Shown: positions 34,046 through 43,461, counted from the stretch's first letter. The stretch is 64,000 nucleotides of DNA from Pseudomonadota bacterium (GCA_021325555.1 JAJPGY010000013.1:124001-188000); one strand, 5' to 3'. The notes: generated from the sequence alone by a model not told the origin. Program-made: numbers and translations.

Positions 34046-36247
34046 CTAAACAACCAGGGATGCCGGATCCACAAGCTCCCCCCCGTCACCCAGAAAGCCG
34101 GTCTTCAGGTCATAAAGGTGCTCGAAAGCCTGGGCAAAGAACCCTTCATGTATTTCCACCACCTCCCCCTCGCTCACGAGTTGCAGGAACGTGCTCCGGG
34201 GCACAGAGACGCAGAATCTTTGTAGCTTCCGCAAGAGCCATCGGTCCGGACCGCCCGCTTTTAGTAAATTAATTAGCTCGGCACCATTTCCATAGCGCAC
34301 AAGGACAGGCTGATGTTTTGACTCGTCTATGATTCTGAATTTTGTTGCTGCTTCCCGGAACCTGATAGCCAAACCCTGATCTGCTTTCAGGTGGTCGTCT
34401 ATTCGCTCTTTATCCAGATCCATTCCTTTAATCCAATAGAGGTGCCGGAAATAATCGCGGAAGCACTCCGGCGACAGGATATCGTCCCGCGCCGCCCCAA
34501 GGATTTCCCGGCATGCTGATTCCATGTGGCGCAGGTGTCCGCGTGGGGTCGGCTTCCAGGGTATGAAAACGAAGACCTTACCGTTAGCCAGCATACCTTC
34601 CCGGTTGCATCGGCCAGCTGCCTGCGCGATCGAGTCGAGACCCGAGAGCGCGCGAAAGACAACCGGAAAGTCCAGGTCCACGCCCGCCTCTACCAGCTGG
34701 GTGCTGACCACCCGCACTGACTCACCGCGCTTCAACTTGACCTTAATTTCATTGATTACCCTTGACCGATGTTCGCCGCACATGTAACCGGACAGATGCA
34801 TGGATCCCTCCGGCAGGAGCGCGTGCAGCGCCCTGCACTCATCCCTGGTGTTGACGATACACAGCACCTGATCGTACTCGGCGACCCTTGCTGCCAGTTG
34901 CTCTGGCTCCACCGATTTGCTCGTATCCTCTGGAAGAACTACGCTTGTTCTCTTCATCCTCTTGTACAGGTCCGCCGGGTCGGGCACTATTTCTTTCACT
35001 TCCTGGAGGCCTTTGAAGCCCGCATTGCCGTCAGCCGCACTTAGCGCCGGCTGTGTCGCCGTGCTCAGGACGAACGTCAGCCCATATGAGCTCGCCAACT
35101 GCTCCATGGCGGCAACGATTGGTTTTAAAAACTCAGCCGGAATCAGTTGCGCTTCATCCAGGATGACAACGGAGTCGACCAATCTGTGCAGCTTGCGCGC
35201 TCGACTCGGCCGGGCGGCGAAAAGGGACTCGAAGAACTGAACGTTTGTAGTGACAATTATTGGCGCGTCCCAGTTCTCGGAGGCCAGCCTGCTCGTGACA
35301 GTTTCTAACTCCGGATCGAGATTGCTCTGGTGCTCGACCACGCAGTCACCGAATATCCCCCGCAGCACCTCTGCCGTCTGCTCAATTATGCTCGTATAGG
35401 GGATCACGTACACGATCCGTCGCTTCTTGTTCCTGTCTGCGTGCCGAACTGCAAACGCCATTGACGACAGCGTTTTGCCGCCACCGGTCGGAACGGTCAA
35501 GGAGTAAATGCCCGGGTCGCCGTCAGCCGATTCGCGGCACCAGCCCAAGATCTCTGCTCGAATCTCGTTGACCTTGCTCTTGGGGGATTTCTGACAAATG
35601 TTCTCCAAATGCCGCTCCAGCAAAGGAGCCAGCGCGCTCAGGTCAGGGTACCGTGATCGCTCCCTTGACCTTGTCGGATTCATGAACGCTTCCGTGTCCA
35701 GGAAGTCGGCATCCACCAGGCATGAGAAGAGCATCCGTATCCATAGCGCCGGCGATGAGCCTGCCGGCGGTTTGCTGCTCGGGACCGGGTGCGTGAGGAT
35801 AGCGGCCGGCGCTTCTGAAAGCACGCGCTTGAGAAGCTCCTCCTGCATGATTCTCTGGCTGAGCTGGGCGCGACCCGCATCTGCATTTTCCCAGTCCGGC
35901 AACCCTGCGTGGTGCCCGGCGACGATATACGCCAGCACCCTGCCTGCCTTGAATCTCTGGATTGCATGAATAGCGCCGGCCGTAGAATGATCTACCCTTC
36001 CCTTTCTACCTTCCAGGTGCGCCTCCGGGTCGTAGCCCGTGGCTGTTTTTATGTATGCCTGAAACTCTTTGCTGTACTTGCCCAGGTCGTGCCATAGTCC
36101 CGCCAGATAGGCCCAGTCCGAATTGCCGAAGGTCCCTGCGAATTCCCCTGCCAGCCTGGCCACGCCATACAAGTGATCCTCCAGCCGGTGCGTTTCCCAC
36201 CGCCCCGGTTCGATTTCCCGCACATGTGCTATAGCGTCAGCGCTCAT
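34046..36247 (-). CDS. cas3: CRISPR nuclease-helicase Cas3
   Basis: 733 residues. The N-terminal HD nuclease shows THRLEDHLYGV, LWHDLGKYSKEFQAYI, DHSTAGAIHA and VAGHHAGLPDW. The SF2 helicase has Walker A VPTGGGKTLSS, motif II ILDEAQLIPAEF, motif III LSTATQ, and motif VI AAGRCNREG. It unwinds and degrades target DNA after recruitment by Cascade. It is the first cas gene; the AGGTAAG seven bases before ATG 36247 supports the start. No separate cas6 exists, as expected for type I-C. Confidence 0.97.
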   Translation of the reverse strand: MSADAIAHVREIEPGRWETHRLEDHLYGVARLAGEFAGTFGNSDWAYLAGLWHDLGKYSKEFQAYIKTATGYDPEAHLEGRKGRVDHSTAGAIHAIQRFKAGRVLAYIVAGHHAGLPDWENADAGRAQLSQRIMQEELLKRVLSEAPAAILTHPVPSSKPPAGSSPALWIRMLFSCLVDADFLDTEAFMNPTRSRERSRYPDLSALAPLLERHLENICQKSPKSKVNEIRAEILGWCRESADGDPGIYSLTVPTGGGKTLSSMAFAVRHADRNKKRRIVYVIPYTSIIEQTAEVLRGIFGDCVVEHQSNLDPELETVTSRLASENWDAPIIVTTNVQFFESLFAARPSRARKLHRLVDSVVILDEAQLIPAEFLKPIVAAMEQLASSYGLTFVLSTATQPALSAADGNAGFKGLQEVKEIVPDPADLYKRMKRTSVVLPEDTSKSVEPEQLAARVAEYDQVLCIVNTRDECRALHALLPEGSMHLSGYMCGEHRSRVINEIKVKLKRGESVRVVSTQLVEAGVDLDFPVVFRALSGLDSIAQAAGRCNREGMLANGKVFVFIPWKPTPRGHLRHMESACREILGAARDDILSPECFRDYFRHLYWIKGMDLDKERIDDHLKADQGLAIRFREAATKFRIIDESKHQPVLVRYGNGAELINLLKAGGPDRWLLRKLQRFCVSVPRSTFLQLVSEGEVVEIHEGFFAQAFEHLYDLKTGFLGDGGELVDPASLVV

Positions 36248-37008
36248 CAGTTGCTTACCTATCGACGGCTGAACGTCCGCCCCAAAACAATACTAGCGAC
36301 CGAGACTGCAATACATCTGCAGTCTCTGAAGTGACCTCCTGACTCCAATTGTTCCTAGCCACATGGCGGCGACAACCAAACCCGTGACAAGTCTTCAACT
36401 GCAAGCTGTGCTCACCCGCCTCTGCCGGAGCGAGCACCCCCAGTTCGATCAGCTGCTTCAAGGGACGTGGCCACCCGTGTTAGCGCCAGCGTAAAACCGC
36501 GTATATTTGCCGTCGAGATGTCATGGAAAACCTCTGGCGGCAGGTGAGCTTTGGAGGTTAGGGACAGCGGCAAGCGGGTGAGTGGCAAAACACCTAACGG
36601 ACCCCTGGTGAAGTACGAAGGCCCGTCAGTAGGGGGCGTGATGGGACAACTTGGCGTTGAGCGCGCTTGTGTTGAATTGGAGGGAGTCGGAGATACAAAT
36701 GGCGGCTCGGCCGAATTCGAGCGGAACGCCCTCGGACACTCACGCCTGCCGCGACATTATTCGAAAACGGCTGGACAAGAACGGCCTGACTGCGGTTATC
36801 TCCGCTTCTCGACCGTCCGATACGTGGTTCTTCTCTGACGCCTGCGCCCTCTTGCTATAGCCGGTCGACAGAGCGCGGCGGCCATTTCCGCTAAGCTGGG
36901 GGTGTGAGGTTCTCGCACGGGGAGCAAAGCGGCGCGTCATAAGGAATATTTGGTTAGGGAAATGCCGGGCAAGCCGTCTGGCAACTATGATCTGCCTGGT
37001 GGACACCA
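36248..37008. other. Gene-poor gap between cas3 and mrp
   Basis: About 760 bp with no recognisable protein except a doubtful 53-codon frame (36699-36860). It must contain the promoters of the divergent cas operon and mrp, but I see no convincing consensus pair. A short minus-strand frame (36255-36461, KQLIELGVLAPAEAGEHSLQL) could be debris of an old gene; it has no family match that I know. Confidence 0.5.
36699..36860 (+). CDS. Doubtful small ORF upstream of mrp
   Basis: 53 codons from ATG 36699. It is listed because GGAG sits six bases before the start codon and the peptide is composed like a real protein (DIIRKRLDKNGLTAVISASRP). No family is recognisable, and the gap around it has unusual composition. 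It could equally be chance. Confidence 0.3.
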   Translation: MAARPNSSGTPSDTHACRDIIRKRLDKNGLTAVISASRPSDTWFFSDACALLL

Positions 37009-38103
37009 GTGGCGAGTGAATCTAGCAATATGGCATCGAGCAACCCGAGCGCCCCGTCGGTAGACCAGGTGCGGCAGGCGCTGTCGACCGTAATGGACCC
37101 GGATCTGCACCGGGACATTGTCAGCCTGGGCTTTGTCTCCGACATCTCAGTGGATGGATCCAGGGTGCACTTCAAGCTTACCCTGACAACCCCGGCCTGC
37201 CCGGTCAGGGACAAGCTGGAGTCCGAGTCTCGCCAGGCGGTCTCCCGGCTGCCCGGCGTCACCGAGGTGGACATGGAGACAACGGCCGTCGTCGCCCCGC
37301 AGCGCAAGGTGCAGTCCAGAAAGCCGCTGGAAGGGGTAAAGCACGTGATCGCCGTGACGTCGGGCAAGGGGGGCGTCGGCAAGAGCACCGTCGCCGTCAA
37401 TCTGGCCGTCGCGCTGGCAAAGCTGGGCGCCAGAGTAGGCCTTCTGGACAGCGACATCACAGGTCCCAACGTGCCGATGATGATGGGCGTGGAGGACTAC
37501 CAGCCGGTGGGACAGGACAACAAGATAATTCCGCCCGAGAACTACGGCGTCAAGTGCATGTCCATGTCCTTTTTCGTCTCCAGGGACACGCCGGTCATCT
37601 GGCGCGGGCCGATGCTGGACAAGGCGATCCGGCAGTTTCTCGGGGACGTGTCCTGGGGACAGCTCGATTACCTGATCGTGGACATGCCGCCGGGGACGGG
37701 CGACGCGCAGCTTTCGCTCATTCAGGCCACCCAGCTTTCCGGGGGCATCATCGTCACCACGCCCCAGGACGTCGCCCTGCTGGACGGGCGCAAGGGGCTC
37801 GCCATGTTCAAGCAGATGGAGGTGCCGGTTCTCGGGTTCATCGAGAACATGAGCTATTTTGTCTGCCCGCATTGCCACGAGCGCTCCGAGATTTTCAGCC
37901 ACGGCGGCGGGCGCAATCTGGCGGACGAGGCCGCGGTGCCGTTTCTGGGCGAGATCCCGCTCGACATATCGGTGCGCGAGGGCGGCGACGCCGGCAAACC
38001 GATTGTGGCCAGCGATCCCGACCATCCGGTCTCCAGGGCGTTCCTCGAGTGCGCTAAAAATGTGGCGGCCCAGATCAGCATCCACGCCCTGGCCGCTGTC
38101 TGA
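37009..38103 (+). CDS. mrp: Mrp/ApbC family P-loop Fe-S cluster carrier
   Basis: 364 residues (GTG 37009; ATG 37030 is an alternative). The N-terminal DUF59 domain (about 18-100: LSTVMDPDLHRDIVSLGFV, LTTPACPVRDKLE) precedes a ParA-like ATPase with the deviant Walker A SGKGGVGKSTVAVNLA, switch VDMPPGTGDAQLSL, and the cluster-binding pair CPHC in SYFVCPHCHERSEIF. Mrp proteins bind and pass a [4Fe-4S] cluster between subunits. It complements the suf locus earlier in the window. Upstream is the empty region next to cas3; recN follows after about 110 bp. Confidence 0.94.
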   Translation: MASESSNMASSNPSAPSVDQVRQALSTVMDPDLHRDIVSLGFVSDISVDGSRVHFKLTLTTPACPVRDKLESESRQAVSRLPGVTEVDMETTAVVAPQRKVQSRKPLEGVKHVIAVTSGKGGVGKSTVAVNLAVALAKLGARVGLLDSDITGPNVPMMMGVEDYQPVGQDNKIIPPENYGVKCMSMSFFVSRDTPVIWRGPMLDKAIRQFLGDVSWGQLDYLIVDMPPGTGDAQLSLIQATQLSGGIIVTTPQDVALLDGRKGLAMFKQMEVPVLGFIENMSYFVCPHCHERSEIFSHGGGRNLADEAAVPFLGEIPLDISVREGGDAGKPIVASDPDHPVSRAFLECAKNVAAQISIHALAAV

Positions 38104-38216
38104 AAATGGCCCCGGCAACGGGCGAGGCCGCGCGAGCTTAATATATACGCGGCGGCTGCGGCGGGCGAAGTAGCGGTATCATATTTGGCGGCCTGGTCCG
38201 CGCACGGTCGCCTTCG

Positions 38217-39908
38217 ATGCTTCAAGAGCTGGACATAAAAGACTTTGCCCTGATCGAGCACATACGCGTGCCGTTCACGTCCGGGCTCAACGTCCTCACC
38301 GGCGAAACCGGGGCCGGCAAGTCCATCGTCATCGACGCGCTGAACGCGGTTCTCGGCGGCAAGGTAGGACCGGCGGTCATCCGCGCCGGGGCCGAAAAGG
38401 CGGTGATCGAAGCCGCCTTCGCCCAGACGCCGGACGTGTCGGCCTGGCTGAAACAGCAGGAGCTGCAGGGCGAAGAGTCCGAGCAGCTAGTGGTGGCGCG
38501 CGAGATCACAAAAAACGGATCGCGGTTCCGCATCAATGGAACGCTGGTCAACAGCTCGATCTTGCAGGAGCTGCGCGCCAGGCTGCTGTCCATCCACGCG
38601 CAGCACGAGGCGCGCACGCTCCTTTCCCCGCAGGCCCAACTGGAACTCCTCGACGGGCTGGGCGACTCGCATCACAAGAAACTGAAGGAGCAGGTGCGGA
38701 CACAGTATGCCCGCCGGCGCGATCTCTGCCAGCAGTTGAAGGAGATGCGGATCTCGGAAGAGGAGCGCCTGCGCTTGCTCGACTTCGCCCGCTTCCAGCT
38801 TATGGAGCTGGAAGAAGCCGCCCTCGGCGATCCGCAAGAGGACGCGAGGGTGGAGCAGGAGTGCCGGCTTCTGGAAAACGTGAGCGCCCTGGAGATGAGC
38901 GCCGGGGCCGCCCAGAGATTGCTTGCCGGGGCCGACGGCGACGAAGCGCCTGCGGCCGTCGATCTGATGCAGGAGGCGCTCGCCCGGGTGGAAACAGCAT
39001 GCGAGCTGGACGCCGGACTGTCCGTGGTGCGCGAGCGCCTGCAGAGCTGCCTGGAGACAATCGAAGAATCGGCGCGCCACCTCCGGCGATACCGCGAAGC
39101 GCTCGATACCGACCCCGAGAGCCTGGCCGCCCTGCAGGCGCGGCTGGCGCAGCTGGCCGCCGTCAAGCGCAAATACGGCCCGGGGCTCGCCGAGGCCATC
39201 TCACGCCGCGGTGAGCTCGCCGCCGAAGTCCGCCGGCTCGAGAACGCGCAGGCGGCCGCCTCCGAGCTCGAAAGCGAGATTGCCGAAATCGATCTCCGGC
39301 TCGGCAAGCTGGCCGGCGAGCTGTCATCGGCCAGGCGCAGGCTGGCGCGGAGCCTGTCGGCCGATATTCAAAAGATCCTCTGCGAGCTGGGCATGGATCG
39401 CTGCCGGTTCGACATCTCCTTCGAGCAGGTCGAGGTCGGCGCCAACGGCCAGGATCGCCTGGAGTTCCTGATCGCGCCAAACCCGGGCCAGCCGCCCGCC
39501 CCCGTATCCAGGATCGCCTCCGGCGGCGAGCTGTCCCGCGTGATGCTTTCCATCAAGTCGATCTTCGCCGGAGCGGATCACGTGGCCACCGTGGTCTTCG
39601 ACGAGATCGACACGGGGCTCAGCGGGCGCGTGCTCAAGACCGTTCGCGATCAGCTCTCCAGGCTCGCCCGCTCGCACCAGATCCTCTGCATCACCCACCA
39701 GCCGATTATCGCCTCCGTGGCCGATAACCACATCGTGGTGGCAAAATCGCAGACCGCCGACGCCACCGCCGTCACCATCTCCGTTCTGGACGAGGCCAGA
39801 CGCGTGCAGTCGCTGGCCGAAATGGCGAGCGGCCACGCCAATCGCGAGGAGGCGCTGGAGTTTGCCCGCTCGCTGATTGCCGAAGGCGTGCGTGCTCGCC
39901 AGGGCTGA
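38217..39908 (+). CDS. recN: DNA repair protein RecN
   Basis: 563 residues, the usual RecN length. This SMC-like ATPase acts in double-strand-break repair. Walker A is LTGETGAGKSIVIDALNAVLGGK; long coiled-coil arms occupy about residues 150-370 (LKEQVRTQYARRRDLCQQLKEM, ESLAALQARLAQLAAVKRKYG); the C-terminal head has IASGGELSRVMLSIKSIFAG and VVFDEIDTGLSGRV then ILCITHQPIIAS-ADNH. It begins MLQELDIKDFALIEHI, the standard RecN start. Confidence 0.95.
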   Translation: MLQELDIKDFALIEHIRVPFTSGLNVLTGETGAGKSIVIDALNAVLGGKVGPAVIRAGAEKAVIEAAFAQTPDVSAWLKQQELQGEESEQLVVAREITKNGSRFRINGTLVNSSILQELRARLLSIHAQHEARTLLSPQAQLELLDGLGDSHHKKLKEQVRTQYARRRDLCQQLKEMRISEEERLRLLDFARFQLMELEEAALGDPQEDARVEQECRLLENVSALEMSAGAAQRLLAGADGDEAPAAVDLMQEALARVETACELDAGLSVVRERLQSCLETIEESARHLRRYREALDTDPESLAALQARLAQLAAVKRKYGPGLAEAISRRGELAAEVRRLENAQAAASELESEIAEIDLRLGKLAGELSSARRRLARSLSADIQKILCELGMDRCRFDISFEQVEVGANGQDRLEFLIAPNPGQPPAPVSRIASGGELSRVMLSIKSIFAGADHVATVVFDEIDTGLSGRVLKTVRDQLSRLARSHQILCITHQPIIASVADNHIVVAKSQTADATAVTISVLDEARRVQSLAEMASGHANREEALEFARSLIAEGVRARQG

Positions 39909-39929
39909 CGGCGAAAGGAGGATCGGGGT

Positions 39930-40478
39930 TTGAAGATTCTGTCCCGGGTTTGCGCCCTGATTGACCGCGGATATCAAATGCTGGCCGCCGGCGGCGGCTT
40001 TCTTCAGCCGATCGTGCTTCTGGTGTTTCGCCTTTATTTCGGCTGGCAGCTGTTCGGCATCGGCAGGGGGAAGCTGCTCCACCACGACGACGTAACGGAC
40101 TATTTCACCAGCCTTCACATCCCCGCCCCGGGGCTCAACGCCTGGTTTATCGGCGGCCTGGAATGCTTCGGCGGCCTGTTGCTGGCAGCCGGGCTGGCCA
40201 GCAGGCCGGTGGCCCTGCTTCTGGCCGGCTCGATGACCGGCGCCTACCTGATCGACCCGGACGAGCGCGCCAAGGTGCTGAACATCCTTCACGATCCGGA
40301 CAGTTTTCTCGCCGCCGACCCGTTCTTCTACTGGCTGACGGCCATCCTCGTGCTCGCCTTCGGGCCGGGGATCTGCTCGCTGGATCGCCTCTTGCATGCC
40401 CTGGTTCGCCGGCGCCTGTGCCCGCCGGACCGCCCGGAGGCGGCGCCGCCAGGGCAGGGGAGCACGTTGCCGTTCTGA
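39930..40478 (+). CDS. DoxX-family integral membrane protein
   Basis: 182 residues from TTG 39930, with AAAGGAGG nine bases upstream. Four hydrophobic segments are visible (about 24-42, 68-88, 90-105, 128-150), with FRLYFGWQLFGIGRGKL, GLNAWFIGGLECFGGLLLAAGLASRPVALLLAGSMTGAYL typical of DoxX/TQO-like proteins. Family members are associated with redox or respiratory functions, but activity varies. The C-terminus is polar and Pro-rich. It follows recN closely. Confidence 0.85.
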   Translation: MKILSRVCALIDRGYQMLAAGGGFLQPIVLLVFRLYFGWQLFGIGRGKLLHHDDVTDYFTSLHIPAPGLNAWFIGGLECFGGLLLAAGLASRPVALLLAGSMTGAYLIDPDERAKVLNILHDPDSFLAADPFFYWLTAILVLAFGPGICSLDRLLHALVRRRLCPPDRPEAAPPGQGSTLPF

Positions 40479-40498
40479 AACGCGGGCCGCTTGGCAAG

Positions 40499-40528
40499 TT
40501 GACGGTTAACGCTCCTCTTTAATAGAAT
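40499..40528 (+). promoter_or_regulatory. Promoter of tRNA-Gln (and probably rplY)
   Basis: A -35 TTGACG (40499-40504), 18-bp spacer and -10 TAGAAT (40523-40528) precede the tRNA gene by 17 bp, giving a start site just before the mature 5' end. rplY follows within 50 bp of the tRNA and probably shares this promoter. Confidence 0.75.
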
Positions 40529-40545
40529 GGCTATTCGCGCTATAT

Positions 40546-40617
40546 TGGGGCGTCGCCAAGTGGTAAGGCACCTGGTTTTGGTCCAGGCATTCCGAGGTTC
40601 GAATCCTTGCGCCCCAG
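40546..40617 (+). tRNA. tRNA-Gln (anticodon TTG)
   Basis: 72 nt folding as a full cloverleaf: acceptor TGGGGCG/CGCCCCA with discriminator G, D arm GCC-AAGTGGTAAG-GC, anticodon stem CCTGG/CCAGG with loop TTTTGGT giving UUG, and T arm CGAGG-TTCGAAT-CCTTG. The 3' CCA is not encoded (GTGG follows), so it must be added after transcription. Confidence 0.97.
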
Positions 40618-40667
40618 GTGGTTTTTCGGCGTCCGACGCCGGATGGCAGCAGATCGAGGGAAAAACA

Positions 40668-41312
40668 ATGGTGGAGAAATTTAAGCTGAAACTGGAGCCC
40701 CGTCAGGCCAGGACACCGAACCGGCTCAGACAGCAAGGCAAGATCCCGGCGACCATCTACGGGCGGGGCGTCGAGTCCCGGTCCGTGCAGGTAGACGCCA
40801 GGGAGTTCTCCCGGCTGCCGGCAGCGGCCTTTTCTCACATCATCGAGCTGGTCGGCGAGGACGACGCCAACCTGAGCGCCCTGGTGCGCAACGTGCAGCG
40901 CCGCTCGACCACGCACGAGGTGCTTAACATCGAGTTCTACCGCGTGCAGGCCGACCGCAAGCTTACCGTGGCGGTTCCCTTGAAGTTCGTGGGCGTGTCG
41001 CCGGCGGTCAAGCTGGGCGGGCAGCTCATCGAGTTCCACCACGAGGCCGAGGTGGAGTGCCTGCCGGCCGATATTCCGGATTCCATCACGGTCGACCTCG
41101 AGCAGATAACGGAGCTCGACCAGGGCATCCACTTCTCCGATCTGAAGGTGCCTGCGGGCGTGGAGATTCTCAACCCGGCCGAGGAGATAGTGGTTCGCGT
41201 GGCCACGCCGCGCGCGGCCGAGGAAGCACCCAGGGCCGAGGCGGCGGCAGAAGCAGAGGCAGCGGCGGCGGAAGCAGCGCCTGCAGCCGCGGCGGGCAAA
41301 GAGAAGGATTAA
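40668..41312 (+). CDS. rplY: Ribosomal protein bL25, long CTC/TL5 form
   Basis: 214 residues from ATG 40668 with GAGGGA upstream; the longer open frame runs through the tRNA and is artefactual. Residues 1-95 are the 5S rRNA-binding L25 domain (RLRQQGKIPATIYGRGVESRSVQVDAREF). The second beta domain (TVAVPLKFVGVSPAVKLGGQLIEFHHEAEVECLPADIPDSITVDL) identifies the CTC/TL5 type. An Ala/Glu-rich tail of about 35 residues is lineage-specific. Confidence 0.95.
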   Translation: MVEKFKLKLEPRQARTPNRLRQQGKIPATIYGRGVESRSVQVDAREFSRLPAAAFSHIIELVGEDDANLSALVRNVQRRSTTHEVLNIEFYRVQADRKLTVAVPLKFVGVSPAVKLGGQLIEFHHEAEVECLPADIPDSITVDLEQITELDQGIHFSDLKVPAGVEILNPAEEIVVRVATPRAAEEAPRAEAAAEAEAAAAEAAPAAAAGKEKD

Positions 41313-41316
41313 GCGC

Positions 41317-42510
41317 TCAGCCTTCGCTGGCGGCCTTCGATTCGCCTGCCCGGGCCGCGGGCAGGCGAGACGCGGGCGCCGGGGTCGCCGCCTCGGGCGG
41401 CGCCGGCACGGCCGCTGCGCTTTCGCCGCGGGCCGCCACCTCGCTCTGCGCTCTGGACACCTGCTCCTTATCGGCCAGCGGCAGGCGGACGGTAAAAGTG
41501 GAGCCCTTGTTGAGCTCGCTTTCCAGGTCGATGCTCCCGCCGTGCGCCTTGAGAATGGTCAGCGCAATCGCCAGCCCCAGCCCGGTGCCCCCGCCGTACA
41601 ACCGGCTGCGCGTGCGGGAGCGCTCGATGCGATAGAAGCGATCGAAAATGCGCTGCTGATCCGCCGGGGCGATGCCGATCCCGGTGTCGATCACCCGGAC
41701 GATGGCCTGGGAGTTGCTGGAGCGCAGGGTGACGGTCACCTTGCCACCGCCCTGGGTGGCCTTTATGGCGTTGTTGGTCAGGTTGAGGAAAACCTGCTTG
41801 AGCCGGTCGCCGTCAGCAAAAACCCAGACCGGCTTCTGGGGAAGGATGAACTGGATCTCGATCTGCTCGGGGGCTATGACCATCACCGTGTCCTCCACCG
41901 AGGAGAGAACCCCGCGCAGATCAATCACCTCCTGCTGGCTTATCACCGCCTGCCCGGCATCGGCGCGAGCCAGTTGCAGGAGATCGGAGACCAGGCGGAT
42001 AAGCCGCCCGGACTCGTCGGAGATGGTTTGCAGGGCCTCGGACAGCAGGTGGTGGTCGATGCTCTCGCGCCGGCGTTGCAGGAGCTTGGTGTAGCCTTGA
42101 ATCGAGGTGAGCGGCGTGCGCAGCTCGTGGGAGGCGTCGGCGACGAACTGGCACTGAATGTTGAGCGACTCTTCCAGGCGGTTGAGCAGCCGATTGAAGG
42201 ACTTGCGGAGCTCGAAGGTCTCCAGCGGCTCGTTGGGGTCGAGATCGAGGCGCTGGCGGATGTCCATCGTAGCCAGCTTGGTGGTGGCCTGCAGGAGCTG
42301 CCGCAGGGGGGCGAGCACGGCCCCGGCCAGGAACCAGTTGACCACGACAAGCGCCGGCAGCAGCGGCAGATACCAGAGGAGATCGAAGAGGCGAAAGCCG
42401 TTGAAGCCGACCACGATCAGGTGGCAGATGAGAATCGCCGGGATGCAGGACGCCGACATGACAAGCGCCATGCGCGCCCGCATTGATCGTGACCATTGAA
42501 ACTTACCCAT
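41317..42510 (-). CDS. Sensor histidine kinase with no sizable periplasmic domain
   Basis: 397 residues. Two membrane helices (about 14-36 and 44-66) are joined by only a few residues, so stimuli are probably sensed within the membrane. A HAMP-like linker precedes the dimerisation box with phospho-acceptor His128 in FVADASHELRTPLTSIQGY. The ATPase domain has N box LKQVFLNLTNNAIKATQ, G1 VIDTGIGIA, F box IFDRFYRIERSR and G2 YGGGTGLGLAIA. The last 55 residues are Ala/Pro-rich. No response-regulator gene is adjacent, so its partner must be elsewhere. Confidence 0.92.
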   Translation of the reverse strand: MGKFQWSRSMRARMALVMSASCIPAILICHLIVVGFNGFRLFDLLWYLPLLPALVVVNWFLAGAVLAPLRQLLQATTKLATMDIRQRLDLDPNEPLETFELRKSFNRLLNRLEESLNIQCQFVADASHELRTPLTSIQGYTKLLQRRRESIDHHLLSEALQTISDESGRLIRLVSDLLQLARADAGQAVISQQEVIDLRGVLSSVEDTVMVIAPEQIEIQFILPQKPVWVFADGDRLKQVFLNLTNNAIKATQGGGKVTVTLRSSNSQAIVRVIDTGIGIAPADQQRIFDRFYRIERSRTRSRLYGGGTGLGLAIALTILKAHGGSIDLESELNKGSTFTVRLPLADKEQVSRAQSEVAARGESAAAVPAPPEAATPAPASRLPAARAGESKAASEG

Positions 42511-42550
42511 CTGCCATATCCCTGGAGAGGTTGCCGGCCTTGCCTCCTTA

Positions 42551-43342
42551 TCATTTATGCCCCGGCCGGCGGTAATTTTCAGTAAGCAGCTTTAAGATCG
42601 GCTCATGAACAGCCGGATTGGACACCAGGCAGCTGCCGGTGTAGACGGACTGTCCGCCGGCAAGATCTGAGTACCTGCCGCCGGCCTCCTCGGTGAGTAT
42701 CTTCATCGGGGCCAGATCCCAGGGTGAGACGCCGACCTCCAGCCCCGCCTCCGCCTTGCCCTCGCAAACCAGGGCGAAGGTCAGGTAATCGCCGAGCCCG
42801 CGCTGCCGGTACGTGCTGCCCACCAGGCGGGTGAAACCCTCCCAGTAGCCCAGGGACAGGATGCGGGCCGGGGAGCCATAGCTTATCTGCGCGCAGGACA
42901 GGTCGGCGCAGTCGGAGACGCTTATGCGCTGCCCGTTCTTGTGCGCGCCGCCACCGGTCTCGGCCCAGTAGGTGTCACCTACCGCCGGAGCATGGACCAC
43001 CCCGACCACGATCTCCCCTGCCTGCTCCAGCGCCAGGAGGGTGGAAAAAATCGGGATCCCGCGCGCGTAGTTGTAGGTGCCGTCGATCGGATCGATTATC
43101 CACTTCCGCCGGGAATGCGGCTCAAAGCTGCCCCCTTCCTCCTCGCCCAGAATATCGTCGCCGGGAAAGCAGGCGGCGATCTCCCGCCGGATGAGCTGCT
43201 CGCACTGCCGGTCGGCCACCGTCACCGGGGAGCCGTCCGCCTTGGTCCGGGCGTCCACCCCGGCCTTGAAGTGGCGCATGGCGATCTCGCCTGCCTGCTT
43301 GCAGACGTCGATGGCAAAAGACAGCTCCCTGCTCTGCGGCAT
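42551..43342 (-). CDS. Inositol-monophosphatase-family phosphatase (histidinol-phosphatase HisN-like)
   Basis: 263 residues, full length. Metal-binding motifs are ILGEEEGGSF, WIIDPIDGTYNYARGIPIFSTLLAL and VSPWDLAPMKILTEEAGG. This Mg2+-dependent, lithium-sensitive family removes phosphate from inositol-1-P, histidinol-P, PAP or similar. The RGIPIFSTLLALE-GE-VVGVVHAPA block is closest to HisN-type histidinol phosphatases; the true substrate cannot be fixed. It lies 40 bp upstream of the kinase gene on the same strand. Confidence 0.87.
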   Translation of the reverse strand: MPQSRELSFAIDVCKQAGEIAMRHFKAGVDARTKADGSPVTVADRQCEQLIRREIAACFPGDDILGEEEGGSFEPHSRRKWIIDPIDGTYNYARGIPIFSTLLALEQAGEIVVGVVHAPAVGDTYWAETGGGAHKNGQRISVSDCADLSCAQISYGSPARILSLGYWEGFTRLVGSTYRQRGLGDYLTFALVCEGKAEAGLEVGVSPWDLAPMKILTEEAGGRYSDLAGGQSVYTGSCLVSNPAVHEPILKLLTENYRRPGHK

Positions 43343-43422
43343 GGCAACACCCCCTTCGATCAGAAGTATAGCCTTGAAAGGCGATGCCGGGCCCGGCCGC
43401 TGCAGCCGGGCGCCGGCAGCGC

Positions 43423-43461
43423 AAAATAATGCTCCCGCACAGGCGTTGCCGATGCGGGAGC
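43423..43461 (-). terminator. Rho-independent terminator of the SLH-protein gene
   Basis: On the minus strand, 50 bp after the SLH gene stop, a 9-bp perfect stem (GCTCCCGCA / TGCGGGAGC, 13-nt loop, 43431-43461) is followed by ATTATTTT. This is the clearest intrinsic terminator in the window and suggests the SLH mRNA is abundant and monocistronic. Confidence 0.8.

Noticed and set aside
28767..36247. A missing cas6 gene as a sign of a broken system
   Set aside because: Type I-C systems use Cas5 for crRNA processing and normally lack cas6.
40527..40667. N-terminal extension of L25 through the tRNA gene
   Set aside because: The extension is the tRNA-Gln sequence itself; the MVEKFKL start has its own ribosome-binding site.
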